Source: a virus. Taken from it: a stretch of DNA of 51,495 nucleotides. Positions 26,280 through 35,735 of the stretch are shown here, piece after piece; position 1 is the stretch's first letter, and every line of letters begins with the position of its first letter. The stretch lies in the IMG/VR virus record IMGVR_UViG_3300031772_003178, positions 1-51,495 of that record; one strand, 5' to 3'. The position numbers and the translations under genes were made by a program. The notes beneath the pieces were generated by a model that was not told where the DNA came from, did no database searches, and worked only from the letters and a program-made list of their open reading frames with translations.

Positions 26280-27295
26280 TAGTAAGTCCTCCTTTCAAGA
26301 AACTCTCTCCACTGCTCATGGAATTTTTGTATAGAGAAGAGTTCTGCAACCTGACGAGGGTTATATGGCTGTCTATCACGACACACTGACTCAAGTATCC
26401 ACTTAGTGACTTTGACTGTTTCTTTCGGGGATCGCAGCTTTCTATCAATGACACAACCAATACTACATTCAATTCCATTTCTATCACAAATCTCAGAAAT
26501 TGAATTAAGCAATCCGACATTATACGCGACGATTGGAACGCCACTTGCAAGAGTTTCAAGAACAAAATATGAATTACCCTCGTACGCTGATGGTTGTACT
26601 ACGAGATCTGCATGTGCCAAGGCTTCATATTTTGGAATTTGAAGATATTGTGCCGCATCGTCAAGTAACATGACCATGTCGTCCGGGAACGCTTGTTTCA
26701 CCGCCGTGATATGATCGAGACCCTTATTTTCGTTTGTGACTCCGTGTAAAATAAGACGACCATTTGTCCAGTTGGGTAAGCTATACTTGGGCGGCTTAAA
26801 CTTTTCAAGATCAATTGCATTGTTGATTACTTCGGAGTCGTAATTCCACTGGAGCTTCATCTGCCGTGCAATGAAATCAGACACGGCAACGATCGGCTTC
26901 TTATACAATAGATGCTTGCGACGAAACTCTATCTGGGCGAAGTGATTCTCGGGGAAATCTGGCTTCTTGCCTGCATCAACATCATCCTTTGTGAGATGTC
27001 CCCAGATTCCATGAGCAACACTGATGACATTCGGGCATGTCTCAAGTCCACTTCCCCAAAAGCCATCACAAACGAAGATATCATCACGTGAGACTTTCTT
27101 ATTGTTGAGAAGCCAGCGATTCAAAATCAATGCTTTTTGCCACTCGTCGGCATCTACCTGAGTTTCTGACTTAGGATAATCCCACCATGAGAAATGACGA
27201 GTTCCAGGAAATCCCGCAATGAAATCACGATTCCAGCGAGGAACTCCGCCGCCGGCATCGAGCGGTGTGAATGATATGAGATTGATTTGTCTCAT
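26279..27295 (-). CDS. Glycosyltransferase, GT4-like (338 aa)
   Basis: The N-terminal MRQINLISFTPLDAGGGVPRW resembles the acceptor-domain loop of GT4 enzymes. The C-terminal domain shows GRLILHGVTNENKG, VVQPSAYEGNSYFVLETLAS (the E-x7-E motif; about 220-238) and GVPIVAYNVG. It would transfer a sugar from a nucleotide donor. Neighbours on both sides are also sugar genes, with 1-4 base overlaps. Confidence 0.75.
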   Translation of the reverse strand: MRQINLISFTPLDAGGGVPRWNRDFIAGFPGTRHFSWWDYPKSETQVDADEWQKALILNRWLLNNKKVSRDDIFVCDGFWGSGLETCPNVISVAHGIWGHLTKDDVDAGKKPDFPENHFAQIEFRRKHLLYKKPIVAVSDFIARQMKLQWNYDSEVINNAIDLEKFKPPKYSLPNWTNGRLILHGVTNENKGLDHITAVKQAFPDDMVMLLDDAAQYLQIPKYEALAHADLVVQPSAYEGNSYFVLETLASGVPIVAYNVGLLNSISEICDRNGIECSIGCVIDRKLRSPKETVKVTKWILESVCRDRQPYNPRQVAELFSIQKFHEQWREFLERRTY

Positions 27296-28014
27296 CCAAT
27301 CGCTTCCTTATCTGACTCTGACTCAGGAAGATCTCGCTTGAGCCACGTCGAGTCTCTGTACCCTGCGTGTTTCAAGAGTCCTGGGATCACAAGATTCGTG
27401 CGACCTGTCTTACAAACAGAATTCTTATGGTTGCGGATGAACCACCAATCGACAGAACTTCCAAGTCCATCGTTTGGTCGACCGCGTTCTCTACCCGTCT
27501 CAGGATCGATTCTTGAGATGGGCCACATACTCATCCAATAGTCATGTCGTGCAAACATGCATGTCGCACGAATCCAATCCTTGGTAAACATTCCTTTGCC
27601 AAGTTTTGCTTTGATCGGGTGTTCAATACATTCTACACCGGTCGCAAACCCAAGCTTGAGTACTCCTTCAAGACCTACGAAATTTCGTTCAAGTGTTTGA
27701 AGCCATCCCTCCGTAAAAATGACATCATCCTGAATATAGCAGGTGAATTCGTTTGACTTCGTATCCCAACGCTTAAGCGTGTCAATATGTGATAAAGCTT
27801 CATTAATCGACGGACCAAGACCGCGATTAACACGATGTTCGATCAAATGCTCATGCATTGCATTTTGCAGGATTACATCCCGTGTCGAGGAATCCGCGCC
27901 GTCTTGAACTATAGTCAGACGATATGAGACGCTGTCTGTGCAATATCTAAGAGACTTAAGACACGACTGGAGTAAACGCGGCCTGTCTTTCGTCGTAATG
28001 AACAAGTCGATCAT
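27292..28014 (-). CDS. Glycosyltransferase family 2, GT-A fold (240 aa)
   Basis: The start MIDLFITTKDRPRLLQSCLK is a GT2 N-terminus. CYIQDDVIFTEGWL near residue 88-101 is the D-D metal motif. RGRPNDGLGSSVDWW follows in the acceptor domain. I start it at the ATG at 28014, preceded by GAGGAG. The 5' end overlaps the end of the three-domain transferase gene by 59 bases. Confidence 0.75.
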   Translation of the reverse strand: MIDLFITTKDRPRLLQSCLKSLRYCTDSVSYRLTIVQDGADSSTRDVILQNAMHEHLIEHRVNRGLGPSINEALSHIDTLKRWDTKSNEFTCYIQDDVIFTEGWLQTLERNFVGLEGVLKLGFATGVECIEHPIKAKLGKGMFTKDWIRATCMFARHDYWMSMWPISRIDPETGRERGRPNDGLGSSVDWWFIRNHKNSVCKTGRTNLVIPGLLKHAGYRDSTWLKRDLPESESDKEAIG

Positions 28015-31000
28015 CTTGCTCCTCATGAGGATCTTCGATCCTTTCTACCCATTCATGCATCGAAGATGGATTCGTTCGAGCAAGCTGAAATGTTGTTGCC
28101 TTTGAATGTTCTCCGCCTTGAGCTAGCAATTCTCTAACTTTCCGTGCTAGCGTCATCGGATCTTCTAGATTAACATCTGGGAATCTATCAACTGGATCCG
28201 CGTCCATGTACAAATTACTCCAACATTTATTCCAAAATGTCTTGAAGTTTTGAATTTTTCGTGGCAAATTAGCCCAGGAATAATGGTATACTGATGGAAA
28301 CTCGTTGAACACTTTGTTCATGGCAATCCCGTACTGTTGTGGATTGGAAGTCCTCAAGAGCTCGAGGCGCTTGTCATAGAAACCTCGATGTGCAATGAAC
28401 TCATGTGTCATGACGTCAACGTATTCACATCCATCTGACATTCCTTTCTTTGCGTACGTTCTGCCTGTCTTGCCATCAACCAATCTTGCGTGTTTATTAA
28501 TGCCGTGGGTGATCTTGAAGTTGTTCCTCGACAAGCGCCATTTCCACGAATGACGATCAGTTCGAACAGTTGATGCGTTTCCCCAAAGCTCAATGACTGG
28601 CAGATGCAGCATGTCACAATCTTTGGGGAAACGCTTAACGATGTTCTTGATTTTCTCATAGTCCTGTTCATGAACCACTTCATCAGCGTCTTGTTGCCAG
28701 AGGAAATCGTCTATCCCAACATCACACATCATTCGAGCATATGCTTTCTGGAGTCCATCCATTCCTGGTTCTTTCCAATCCCATTCATGGACCATGATCT
28801 TTAAACGTGAGTCTGTCTCCGCAAGAGCATTCAGCTTAACGAGTGTTTCATCGTTTGATCCACCATCGACGACGACGACCTCGTCACAGAACCCCAACAT
28901 GGACTTGACGGACTCGAGGTATGGATAGCCAGCACTTGCAGCATTAAGAACGTGGGTATAACCAGCAATCTTTGGGCGATATTCGAGATATTTTCCCTTC
29001 ATTTGAACGTTAAGCAATTTAAGAACACTCTCTACTATCAATGATCCGTGGATGTCGTTTACACACGGATTACTAGCGTCTACGCTGCACTGGTACTTGT
29101 AACAAGCTTTGTCACACGTTCGCCGATTTGGTGGCTCAAGTCCAATATGTTTGTTTGTGTTTATCGGACCTGTTGAATGTGCGTATGAGCTACCAAACAA
29201 TGAGACACTTGGTGTCTCGAGTGCAGCGGCTATGTGCATCGACACAGAATCGATCCCGAGTAAACACGAGGCTTTCTGGATAACGAATGCCAACTGGTTG
29301 TAATTGGTCTTACCCCTTAAATCAACACATCCCTCGAGACCAATGTCATCACTCGAGCCAACAATGACGATCTTATAGTCAGACCCAAGATTCTCATTGA
29401 GATTTATTACGACTTCCTTCCAACTATTGTAGTTGCGAGCTTCCCACTGTCCTTTTCCTGAGCCAGGGTGAAGCACAATAAACTTCTCAGGAAGACCTTG
29501 GACTTGCTCTAACTTGATCCTCGGTTGAGAGTATGGGACCAAACATCTATTAGCAATCTCTTCTCCTAGTTTTCTTCCTTTCCCTCCATGAACCCAATTC
29601 GATGTGTTCATCTGAATGTCTAGATTTGGGGTGTAGACTTCTGAGAAGATCATCTCACAGAACGGGACGTTCATCATCCAATTATCAAACCCGATCACTC
29701 GATCGATGGCTTGATTGTCTTTCAAAATATCTACATATTTCTCTTGTGTTGCATAGAAAATCTTGTGATCTGGAAACTTTCCCCGTAATGAATGAACGAC
29801 ACCTGTAGAAATAAACACATCTCCCGCAGACATGGGCATCGTGAATAAAAGAGTTTTTTGACCCTGTTCAATCTGAAGAGCATCTCGAACGTGTTGAGCT
29901 TTTTGGACTTCGGAACCGGTTGTTGCCTCACTTGGCACAAGATTCTTAAAGAAGTCACACCACCCCTGAAACAATTTGTCTGGAGATAGATTCTCTGCGA
30001 GATGTACGGCCAATTCCTGTGCCCATTTTCTTGGTGTCTCTGGACTTAGCACGAACTTCTTCATCATATGTTTCGCACTTTCACCAACGACTTCAGCCCA
30101 ACGAGATCCTTTCTCCATCACGCCATTCCATACAGCTGATTCTGGAATCTCCCGCGGTTCATACTCAATTGGAACAAATTTCTTCTTGTTGTCGATTGTC
30201 AAAAAGTCAAGGTGACCCGACCAGTTCGTCGCGATCACTGGAACACCACACGCTGCGGCCTCAAGCATGGGAAGACCGTATCCCTCACCATGTGTCAAGC
30301 TGATCATCGCTTTAACAGAGCTACATTTGTACAAAGCGGCCATTGATTCATCCGATAGACGTCCATGGACAAGATGGATCTTTGGATATTGGCCACAACC
30401 AGTATTAGCCTTGATGTCACCAATTCTCTTGAGCGTCTCAAGTCTGTCAATTTCTGAGTTGCCAACGATCGACGTCTTGAGAATGAGACCGATGTTTTTG
30501 TCCCCTGCAAATTTCTCACAAAAATATTTGACTAATCCAGTAACGTTCTTTCTATCCTGAAACATGCCCTTGTCAAGACCGAGCCCAACAAACAAGAAAT
30601 TGAAAGGTGTATCAAACTTGAACAGTTCTTTTTCAAGAGGTTTCGTGTTGAAGAAATTTGGATCGAATCCTTCAGGGATCACTGCGAGATTCTTTTTAAA
30701 TTTAAGTTCTTCTGATGAGTCTTCTGCTCGATAACTTACGTTGGCGATTCCTTCCGCTGAATGTTTTGATGGAACGACAAGAACATCGATCTCGCTGTTG
30801 CATTTCAGGATCCATTCAGGAGATGCTCGATCAACTTCGATTCCGGCGGTCACTCCAATATTGAACTTAGCGATCTTTTTGAATTCATTCGGGATAGTGA
30901 CCTGGACAGACAAGTCATAGTCCTTGAATCCTGCGCGCTTCTCATCATCAAATTTCTGAGCAAGTACAGCTATCGTAGTCGAAAGCTCACTTTCTTCTGA

Positions 31001-31144
31001 CAAAAATGGCGTCTGTCCCCAGATGATCGGTTCGACACTGATATCAAACTGATTCATTCTAATCAAATTCTGGAGAACCTGACGAGCATGAACGCCATAT
31101 CCAGAGCACGTTAGAACTGGGCCACGAAAGAACAGTTTTCTCAT
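27956..31144 (-). CDS. Three-domain glycosyltransferase: GT4 + GT9 + GT2 fusion (1062 aa)
   Basis: Three enzyme domains lie in one chain. Residues about 1-405 are GT4, with FLFVGLGLDKGMFQDRKNV and SLTHGEGYGLPMLEAAACGV as donor site. Residues about 430-715 are GT9/heptosyltransferase-like, with VLHPGSGKGQWEARNYNSW and LLGIDSVSMHIAAALETP. Residues about 730-1000 are GT2, with EVVVVDGGSNDETLVKLN and LWQQDADEVVHE. Such a fusion could build several steps of a glycan on one protein. The next gene starts near its end. Start is the first ATG, one base after the epimerase stop. Confidence 0.8.
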   Translation of the reverse strand: MRKLFFRGPVLTCSGYGVHARQVLQNLIRMNQFDISVEPIIWGQTPFLSEESELSTTIAVLAQKFDDEKRAGFKDYDLSVQVTIPNEFKKIAKFNIGVTAGIEVDRASPEWILKCNSEIDVLVVPSKHSAEGIANVSYRAEDSSEELKFKKNLAVIPEGFDPNFFNTKPLEKELFKFDTPFNFLFVGLGLDKGMFQDRKNVTGLVKYFCEKFAGDKNIGLILKTSIVGNSEIDRLETLKRIGDIKANTGCGQYPKIHLVHGRLSDESMAALYKCSSVKAMISLTHGEGYGLPMLEAAACGVPVIATNWSGHLDFLTIDNKKKFVPIEYEPREIPESAVWNGVMEKGSRWAEVVGESAKHMMKKFVLSPETPRKWAQELAVHLAENLSPDKLFQGWCDFFKNLVPSEATTGSEVQKAQHVRDALQIEQGQKTLLFTMPMSAGDVFISTGVVHSLRGKFPDHKIFYATQEKYVDILKDNQAIDRVIGFDNWMMNVPFCEMIFSEVYTPNLDIQMNTSNWVHGGKGRKLGEEIANRCLVPYSQPRIKLEQVQGLPEKFIVLHPGSGKGQWEARNYNSWKEVVINLNENLGSDYKIVIVGSSDDIGLEGCVDLRGKTNYNQLAFVIQKASCLLGIDSVSMHIAAALETPSVSLFGSSYAHSTGPINTNKHIGLEPPNRRTCDKACYKYQCSVDASNPCVNDIHGSLIVESVLKLLNVQMKGKYLEYRPKIAGYTHVLNAASAGYPYLESVKSMLGFCDEVVVVDGGSNDETLVKLNALAETDSRLKIMVHEWDWKEPGMDGLQKAYARMMCDVGIDDFLWQQDADEVVHEQDYEKIKNIVKRFPKDCDMLHLPVIELWGNASTVRTDRHSWKWRLSRNNFKITHGINKHARLVDGKTGRTYAKKGMSDGCEYVDVMTHEFIAHRGFYDKRLELLRTSNPQQYGIAMNKVFNEFPSVYHYSWANLPRKIQNFKTFWNKCWSNLYMDADPVDRFPDVNLEDPMTLARKVRELLAQGGEHSKATTFQLARTNPSSMHEWVERIEDPHEEQDDRLVHYDERQAAFTPVVS

Positions 31145-32089
31145 TTAGGCTCCTAAGATGATCCTTCCTGGTGGATCTACACGTTCGTAGAGATTAATAA
31201 CTTCGAGCCCTTGTTTTAGTGAGATATTAGGTGTCCAACCAAGAACATCGCCAATCTTCTTGATATCTGCAAGAGTAACCTGTGCTTCTCCGAGCCGAGG
31301 AGGAATGTTAATCGTCTCACCACCAACAAGCTCCGCTACTTCATTTATCGAGTAATTCTTACCACAACCAACGTTGAATGTTCCGACGGCTTCTCTGTTC
31401 ATTGCTGCCAACATATTTGCGCGAACAACGTCACCAACGAACGTAAAGTCTCGGCGCTGTTTTCCATCCCCAACAACTGTTAGCTTTTGAGATAGCCTCT
31501 TCTGTCTCCTGAAGATGGCGATTACGGTCGCATAATTTCCTTCTTCCTGGTGTCGAGGTCCATATACGTTAAAGTATCGAAGCGAGATTGTCGATATCCC
31601 ATAGAGAGTCCTGTAAACTTCCATCATCTCTTCGCCGCATTTCTTTGATAACGAATACGGGTTTAGACATTCGGTTGGCATGTCTTCGTTGAGTGGCGGC
31701 GTATTGATATTACCATATGCTGAGGACGACGCTGAATAAACAACCCGCTTGACTTTGTTCTGTCTGCACGCCTCAAGGACATTTCCTGTCCCAATGATGT
31801 TCTGCCGCCATGCTAACATTGGGTCCTCGATCGAGGGTTGGATCCTGCTCATCGCTGCAAGATGGAACACGATCTCTTTCTGATCGGTTGCTCTCTTGAC
31901 AATGTCAAAGTTCTGAATATCACCTCGAATGAAGTCAAGCTTTGGATTTCCCTTCCATCGAACAAGATTAGCTAGTTTGCCTTCGGACAAGTTATCTACG
32001 ACCGTTACCTCAAACCCGAGCGTCATCAATTCATCGACCAAATTCGAACCGATGAATCCCGCTCCTCCGAAAACGACGACTCCTGGCAT
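31145..32089 (-). CDS. NAD-dependent epimerase, UDP-glucose 4-epimerase-like (314 aa)
   Basis: VVFGGAGFIGSNLVDELM is the NAD site. YSASSSAYGN and NPYSLSKKCGEEMM provide the catalytic Ser/Tyr/Lys triad, and LRYFNVYGPRHQEEG is the conserved extended-SDR motif. The family interconverts UDP-sugars (Glc/Gal and others). GGAGACAAC precedes the ATG. It lies between a GT4 gene and the three-domain transferase. Confidence 0.8.
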   Translation of the reverse strand: MPGVVVFGGAGFIGSNLVDELMTLGFEVTVVDNLSEGKLANLVRWKGNPKLDFIRGDIQNFDIVKRATDQKEIVFHLAAMSRIQPSIEDPMLAWRQNIIGTGNVLEACRQNKVKRVVYSASSSAYGNINTPPLNEDMPTECLNPYSLSKKCGEEMMEVYRTLYGISTISLRYFNVYGPRHQEEGNYATVIAIFRRQKRLSQKLTVVGDGKQRRDFTFVGDVVRANMLAAMNREAVGTFNVGCGKNYSINEVAELVGGETINIPPRLGEAQVTLADIKKIGDVLGWTPNISLKQGLEVINLYERVDPPGRIILGA

Positions 32090-32098
32090 GTTGTCTCC

Positions 32099-33421
32099 TT
32101 ACAAACTTGAAATCTTGAAATTTTTGTTGCTATTCTTTTCCTTCGACTTGGCGATCTGTTCTGTAAACACTCGATCCCATGAATTAACCATCTCATCAAG
32201 ACTAAATGTTTTGAGTACCCACTCACGAGCACATGCGCCAAGCTTTCTTCGTTCGGATCTTGACATTTCATACATCTTGACAAGGGCATCAACTACGTCA
32301 TCATGTGCTACGCGATCGTCATAGATGTACGGAATCTGTTGTGAACCCGTGCAGCTTCGTGATGCTGGAAATACCGGCACTCCCCACCATCTACAACTTT
32401 TTCGCTCCCAGGCCTTTTTGGCTGCCACGGTCAATTTTTCCTGGTCAGTGTAATCTGTCATGCCCGTGTACCAATCTCCTGCCTGAAACTGCAAGCCGCC
32501 AGTCATCTGTACGATAATCGGTGTTCCGGCAGATAATGATTCAAGAGTACCCAGTCCAAAACCCTCATTATTTGCAATATTGATTGTCACATCACATGCA
32601 TTATAATATGAATTGATCACGGCGGGCTCAACTCTATTTTCTGAGATGAGTAACTCAGCTTCTACACCAAAGCACTTTGCGACCTCTAGAATATTCTGCC
32701 CTTCTGGGTCGCCAACCTGCGTGTGCATTGCCAAAGAGACATTCTTCTTTCCTACTTTGTTGGCGAATTTTGCAAAAGAAGCGATGACGTCTCCTGTCAT
32801 CTTTCGTCGAGCATTTCTATTATTCCAGAACACAATGAACTTCTTGTCACCGTGCGGTCCAAACGTCTCCTTCTTGAACTTTTGAACTTCATCTTCTGAA
32901 AGAGGTTTGAACAGTTCCTTTGGAACAGCGTGTGGAATATAACTGAAATCAACACATTTAAGATCTTGTAGGATACCGTATGTTTTGAGAGACAACCCAC
33001 TGACATGATCATTAGACTTATAATACGGAACGTTGAACTTTGGAATCGGATCGTTGTCCCAGACATGCCAGTATAGAAGTGGACATTGTGATCTGATCTC
33101 GTCCTCGATCTCCCACATCCAGACGAATTGTCGAGGATCCGTAAAAGCGAAGAAGGCGTCAGGCTTTTCTTTTCTGAGCAGATTTCGAACTAATGTCTTG
33201 TCTCCATAGCCGTCCACTGGAATGACCCGCCAAGAGTCACCGTATTTGTCAGGAGCGATTTGTTGTGGTCTATAATCAGGATGTTGGATTGCTCCTCCCA
33301 TGCAGATGAATTCATATCTGCCGGTATCGAGAAGCCCTTCGATCAAGTATTTTGATTGAGTACCAACACCTGATGGCACCAAAGGATGATCAGAGAAAAA
33401 AGCAATTTTCGTCTTTTTCAT
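32099..33421 (-). CDS. Glycosyltransferase, GT4-like (440 aa)
   Basis: KIAFFSDHPLVPSGVGTQSKYLIEG is a GT4 acceptor loop (first 20 residues shown by position: 4-28). KKFIVFWNNRNARRK and NIANNEGFGLGTLESLSAGT with the E-x7-E motif are the donor domain (about residues 195-310). It transfers a sugar to an unknown acceptor. It is the upstream end of the carbohydrate island in the reading direction. Confidence 0.75.
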   Translation of the reverse strand: MKKTKIAFFSDHPLVPSGVGTQSKYLIEGLLDTGRYEFICMGGAIQHPDYRPQQIAPDKYGDSWRVIPVDGYGDKTLVRNLLRKEKPDAFFAFTDPRQFVWMWEIEDEIRSQCPLLYWHVWDNDPIPKFNVPYYKSNDHVSGLSLKTYGILQDLKCVDFSYIPHAVPKELFKPLSEDEVQKFKKETFGPHGDKKFIVFWNNRNARRKMTGDVIASFAKFANKVGKKNVSLAMHTQVGDPEGQNILEVAKCFGVEAELLISENRVEPAVINSYYNACDVTINIANNEGFGLGTLESLSAGTPIIVQMTGGLQFQAGDWYTGMTDYTDQEKLTVAAKKAWERKSCRWWGVPVFPASRSCTGSQQIPYIYDDRVAHDDVVDALVKMYEMSRSERRKLGACAREWVLKTFSLDEMVNSWDRVFTEQIAKSKEKNSNKNFKISSL

Positions 33422-33428
33422 GTCCTAA

Positions 33429-34295
33429 TTACTTTTTCTTACTCTCAACAGTGCCAGGACAATGTGTGCTATTGTAATATGGACACGTGTTGTTGTACTT
33501 GTCGATGCACATATTTCTATTCTTAATGAAATCTTTCATTCTCATTCGTTCATCAATGGACGTAAGATCAGAGTTAAGATTATTCAATGCACGTTGTACT
33601 GCGACAGGTCCTGCTGACACTGGAAAAAACTCGACAACTGGAGCTCCTTTTGCTGGCTTTTTCTTGAGAAGCACAAATGCGCATCGAACGCATGTTGGCT
33701 CAAGATCAAACTTCTTACAGAAGAAATGCTTGTATAAAAGCAATTGAGCGTGGACATCCTCATCTTGTTTTTTTCCTTGATCCCAACCCCAAGAACAGCT
33801 TTTGAAATCGATGATGTAGATGATGTCTTTGCCTGTCTTTGACTTGGTCTTAATAACCATGTCGATGAAACCCTTGAAATTGACAGTTGTTCCATCGGTA
33901 CGATCGATTGGTAGAATAAGCTCATGCTCGTTATATACGACCGTTGCCTCAGCGAGCTCTTGACACTTATGGAGATTTTCTAGAATATTCTTGCCGGCAG
34001 ATTGAAAGAATGTGCGTTCTTCCTCCTTGTCTTTATCAGATCCATAGTTCTTAAAATTTGTATCGAACATTCCATCGAACTTCTTCTTGAAATGTTCCAG
34101 AGCCGTCCGTAGATCTACAGAGTTTTTACGAGCTCTATGGATCTCTATTGCTTCATGGATGCTTGTTCCAAAATCGAAATGAACGCTGTAGATAACTCTT
34201 CTAGGCAGGTCTGGAGTGTTGTAATCAAGATTCCAACGCTGTTGACAAGTGTTTCGCCATAATTGCCATTCACTGTAAGAAATTCTATCTCTCAA
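33429..34295 (-). CDS. RecB-like PD-(D/E)XK nuclease with Cys cluster (288 aa)
   Basis: The start, TTG at 34295, reads M-R-D-R-I-S-Y-S-E-W-Q-L-W, a Cas4/RecB-like opening. GFIDMVIKTK gives the D motif and YIIDFKSCSW the D-x-K motif (about residues 138-170). NTCQQRW near residue 15 and CIDKYNNTCPYYNSTHC near the C-terminus supply four cysteines, a pattern used for a [4Fe-4S] cluster in AddB/Cas4-like nucleases. It probably processes DNA ends during replication or recombination. No TTG alternative with a better SD was seen. Confidence 0.7.
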   Translation of the reverse strand: MRDRISYSEWQLWRNTCQQRWNLDYNTPDLPRRVIYSVHFDFGTSIHEAIEIHRARKNSVDLRTALEHFKKKFDGMFDTNFKNYGSDKDKEEERTFFQSAGKNILENLHKCQELAEATVVYNEHELILPIDRTDGTTVNFKGFIDMVIKTKSKTGKDIIYIIDFKSCSWGWDQGKKQDEDVHAQLLLYKHFFCKKFDLEPTCVRCAFVLLKKKPAKGAPVVEFFPVSAGPVAVQRALNNLNSDLTSIDERMRMKDFIKNRNMCIDKYNNTCPYYNSTHCPGTVESKKK

Positions 34296-34307
34296 AAAGA
34301 GCCCTTT

Positions 34308-34682
34308 TTACTTCTTATCAACAACCAACAGAACACAATACATGTGTTCGCTAATATGTTGACTCTTGACGAGCTCTGCAACAGATCGTGCGTCAAGAAG
34401 ATCACCATGAATCTTCAGAGATGTACCATCCTTTAGAGAAGCAACTGGACCAACTGACTTTTTCGATTTCAGCTCTGCTATCTCATTCTCAAACTGGACA
34501 CACTCAGTATTTAATTCAAGATCGCGCGCCCGCAGAATCTCATTCTCTGCCACAACGTCTGCCAACTCAACCTCAAGCTCCTTGACTCTTTTTAGAGCAT
34601 CAACCTCAGATAAAGAAACGGAAGGAATTTCCGGTGGGGTTTCTACTACGTCAAGCTCAAGCGGTTTCGGTTCTTTGGACAT
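34308..34682 (-). CDS. Coiled-coil protein of unknown function (124 aa)
   Basis: Residues about 27-75 are a heptad-like coiled coil (Leu/Glu/Val rich), with a Pro-rich N-terminus and a compact beta-prone C-terminus ending in CVLLVVDKK. AAGGAGATATACC before the ATG is a strong ribosome site. It lies beside the nuclease gene. No family is recognised. Confidence 0.6.
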   Translation of the reverse strand: MSKEPKPLELDVVETPPEIPSVSLSEVDALKRVKELEVELADVVAENEILRARDLELNTECVQFENEIAELKSKKSVGPVASLKDGTSLKIHGDLLDARSVAELVKSQHISEHMYCVLLVVDKK

Positions 34683-34795
34683 TATGGTATATCTCCTTGG
34701 TCTTATATCTAGGCTCTATCTGATATAGAAGAAGCTTAAAGGATCAGATCGTCCCGATCGCTTACTTGTTTGATTCAATTAAGAGACTAGAATAA
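34683..34795 (-). other. Intergenic stretch with a small hairpin
   Basis: Between two small genes. Minus strand has GATCG-GGA-CGATC, a five-pair hairpin, and the strong SD of the coiled-coil gene at the end. No clear promoter was found. Confidence 0.4.
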
Positions 34796-35110
34796 TTAGT
34801 TTTCTCTTTGGTTGGATGACTCAATATTATTTAAGGGTGCACAGTGTTCCCAAAAGTTGTAGCCATGTGTTCTACGAAATCTACATTCTTTGAATGTCTT
34901 AATCATCGACCGACAACAAGGTCCACACCAGATTCTCACATCACCCGTAGAGGGATGCCAAGGTGATCCACAGATTCTACATGCAGGACCATCAGCATAA
35001 TCTGGAAAAGGTCCCTTGGGACGAAAAAACCGCATGACGAAAGAGGGATCATTCCTCTGTTCATCATACGGTTGTTTTTGAACTTGCTTGGGTAGTTGTC
35101 TAGACGTCAT
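34796..35110 (-). CDS. Small zinc-binding protein (104 aa)
   Basis: CRICGSPWH at about residue 44 and CGPCCR at about residue 62 form a likely four-Cys zinc knuckle. The N-terminus is basic and polar. No family is recognised. Translation starts just beyond the first tRNA gene of the archipelago. Confidence 0.6.
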   Translation of the reverse strand: MTSRQLPKQVQKQPYDEQRNDPSFVMRFFRPKGPFPDYADGPACRICGSPWHPSTGDVRIWCGPCCRSMIKTFKECRFRRTHGYNFWEHCAPLNNIESSNQREN

Positions 35111-35133
35111 ACATCACCAGAGTCATGGACCCA

Positions 35134-35203
35134 AAATGCGCCGGAGAGTCGAACTCCGCTATATCGTTTTGCAGACGATGGCCCTCACCGGAGGGAGCGC
35201 ATT
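35134..35203 (-). tRNA. tRNA-Cys (GCA)
   Basis: Acceptor AATGCGC/GCGCATT pairs perfectly. Anticodon stem ATCGT/ACGAT has loop CTGCAAA (GCA). T-loop TTCGACT. The D-arm is very short, CCTC-CGGT-GAGG, with a four-base loop. Confidence 0.8.
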
Positions 35204-35224
35204 ATGTGGAATAGCTGATCACAG

Positions 35225-35295
35225 TGCTTCGTCCGAGAATCGAACTCGGAACCCCGAGCTACGAGGACGGGATCTTACCATTAGACTAACGAAGC
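35225..35295 (-). tRNA. tRNA-Thr (CGT), imperfect anticodon stem
   Basis: Acceptor GCTTCGT/ACGAAGC and T-arm CCGAG/CTCGG (loop TTCGATT) are good. Anticodon stem CCGTC/CTCGG has two mismatches next to loop CTCGTAG, giving CGT if U33 is used. Anticodon call is tentative. Confidence 0.65.
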
Positions 35296-35302
35296 ATTAC
35301 AG

Positions 35303-35391
35303 CGGAGTGTAGAGGGCTCGAACCCCATGCCCCGAAGGACACCACTGGCTTAGCACGCCAGGACAGGGACCATTTCCCCATATTGCACTCC
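35303..35391 (-). tRNA. tRNA-Ser (GCT)
   Basis: Anticodon stem CTGGC/GCCAG with loop GTGCTAA. A long variable arm with TTCGG is present, as in type II tRNAs. T-loop TTCGAGC. Acceptor GGAGTGC pairs with the 3' strand with one wobble. Confidence 0.85.
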
Positions 35392-35395
35392 AAAT

Positions 35396-35470
35396 TGCAT
35401 CACGATCATCTAGTCATGGGTCCTTGACAACATATTTGTCAAATACAGTAGCTAGCTGTATCGTGATGCA
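35396..35470 (-). ncRNA. Degenerate cloverleaf-like element (75 nt)
   Basis: Perfect 11-bp outer stem (TGCATCACGAT / ATCGTGATGCA). Inner hairpins ACAG-CTAGCTA-CTGT and TTGACA-AATATGT-TGTCAA occupy the D-arm and anticodon-arm places with 7-nt loops. A small CAT/ATG hairpin is at the T-arm place, with no T-loop. It fits exactly between two tRNAs. Possibly a decayed or highly modified tRNA-like RNA. Confidence 0.5.
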
Positions 35471-35471
35471 G

Positions 35472-35540
35472 TGGTGACAGAGAGACTCGAACTCTAGTAC
35501 TCAGGTTTATGAGACCCGGCCCGTACCTAACGTTGTCACC
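35472..35540 (-). tRNA. tRNA-Met (CAT)
   Basis: Acceptor GGTGACA/TGTCACC. Anticodon stem CGGGT/ACCTG, loop CTCATAA. T-arm TAGAG/CTCTC with TTCGAGT is slightly imperfect; the D-arm is small. It could also be an Ile tRNA with modified C34. Confidence 0.75.
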
Positions 35541-35545
35541 ATTTA

Positions 35546-35616
35546 TGCTCCCTACAGGTATTGATCCTGTGTCTCATGCTTACCAAGCACGAATTCTACC
35601 TTTGAACTAAGAGAGC
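35546..35616 (-). tRNA. tRNA-Thr (GGT)
   Basis: Acceptor GCTCTCT/AGGGAGC, anticodon stem CGTGC/GCATG with loop TTGGTAA. T-loop ATCAATA instead of TTCRANY. Confidence 0.85.
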
Positions 35617-35735
35617 TTGAATTTACTCGAGGTTTTCGAGGGTTAACTTTATCTACCCCATGGACCTTTACCACCTTTAAATCTATTTTAATCTGAGAGC
35701 TTCTGGAATACCCTTGAATTAATTTAGGAGACCTA

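Noticed and set aside
35617-35735. Terminator at the CTCGA/TCGAG hairpin
   Set aside because: Stem is only five pairs and no U-tract follows.
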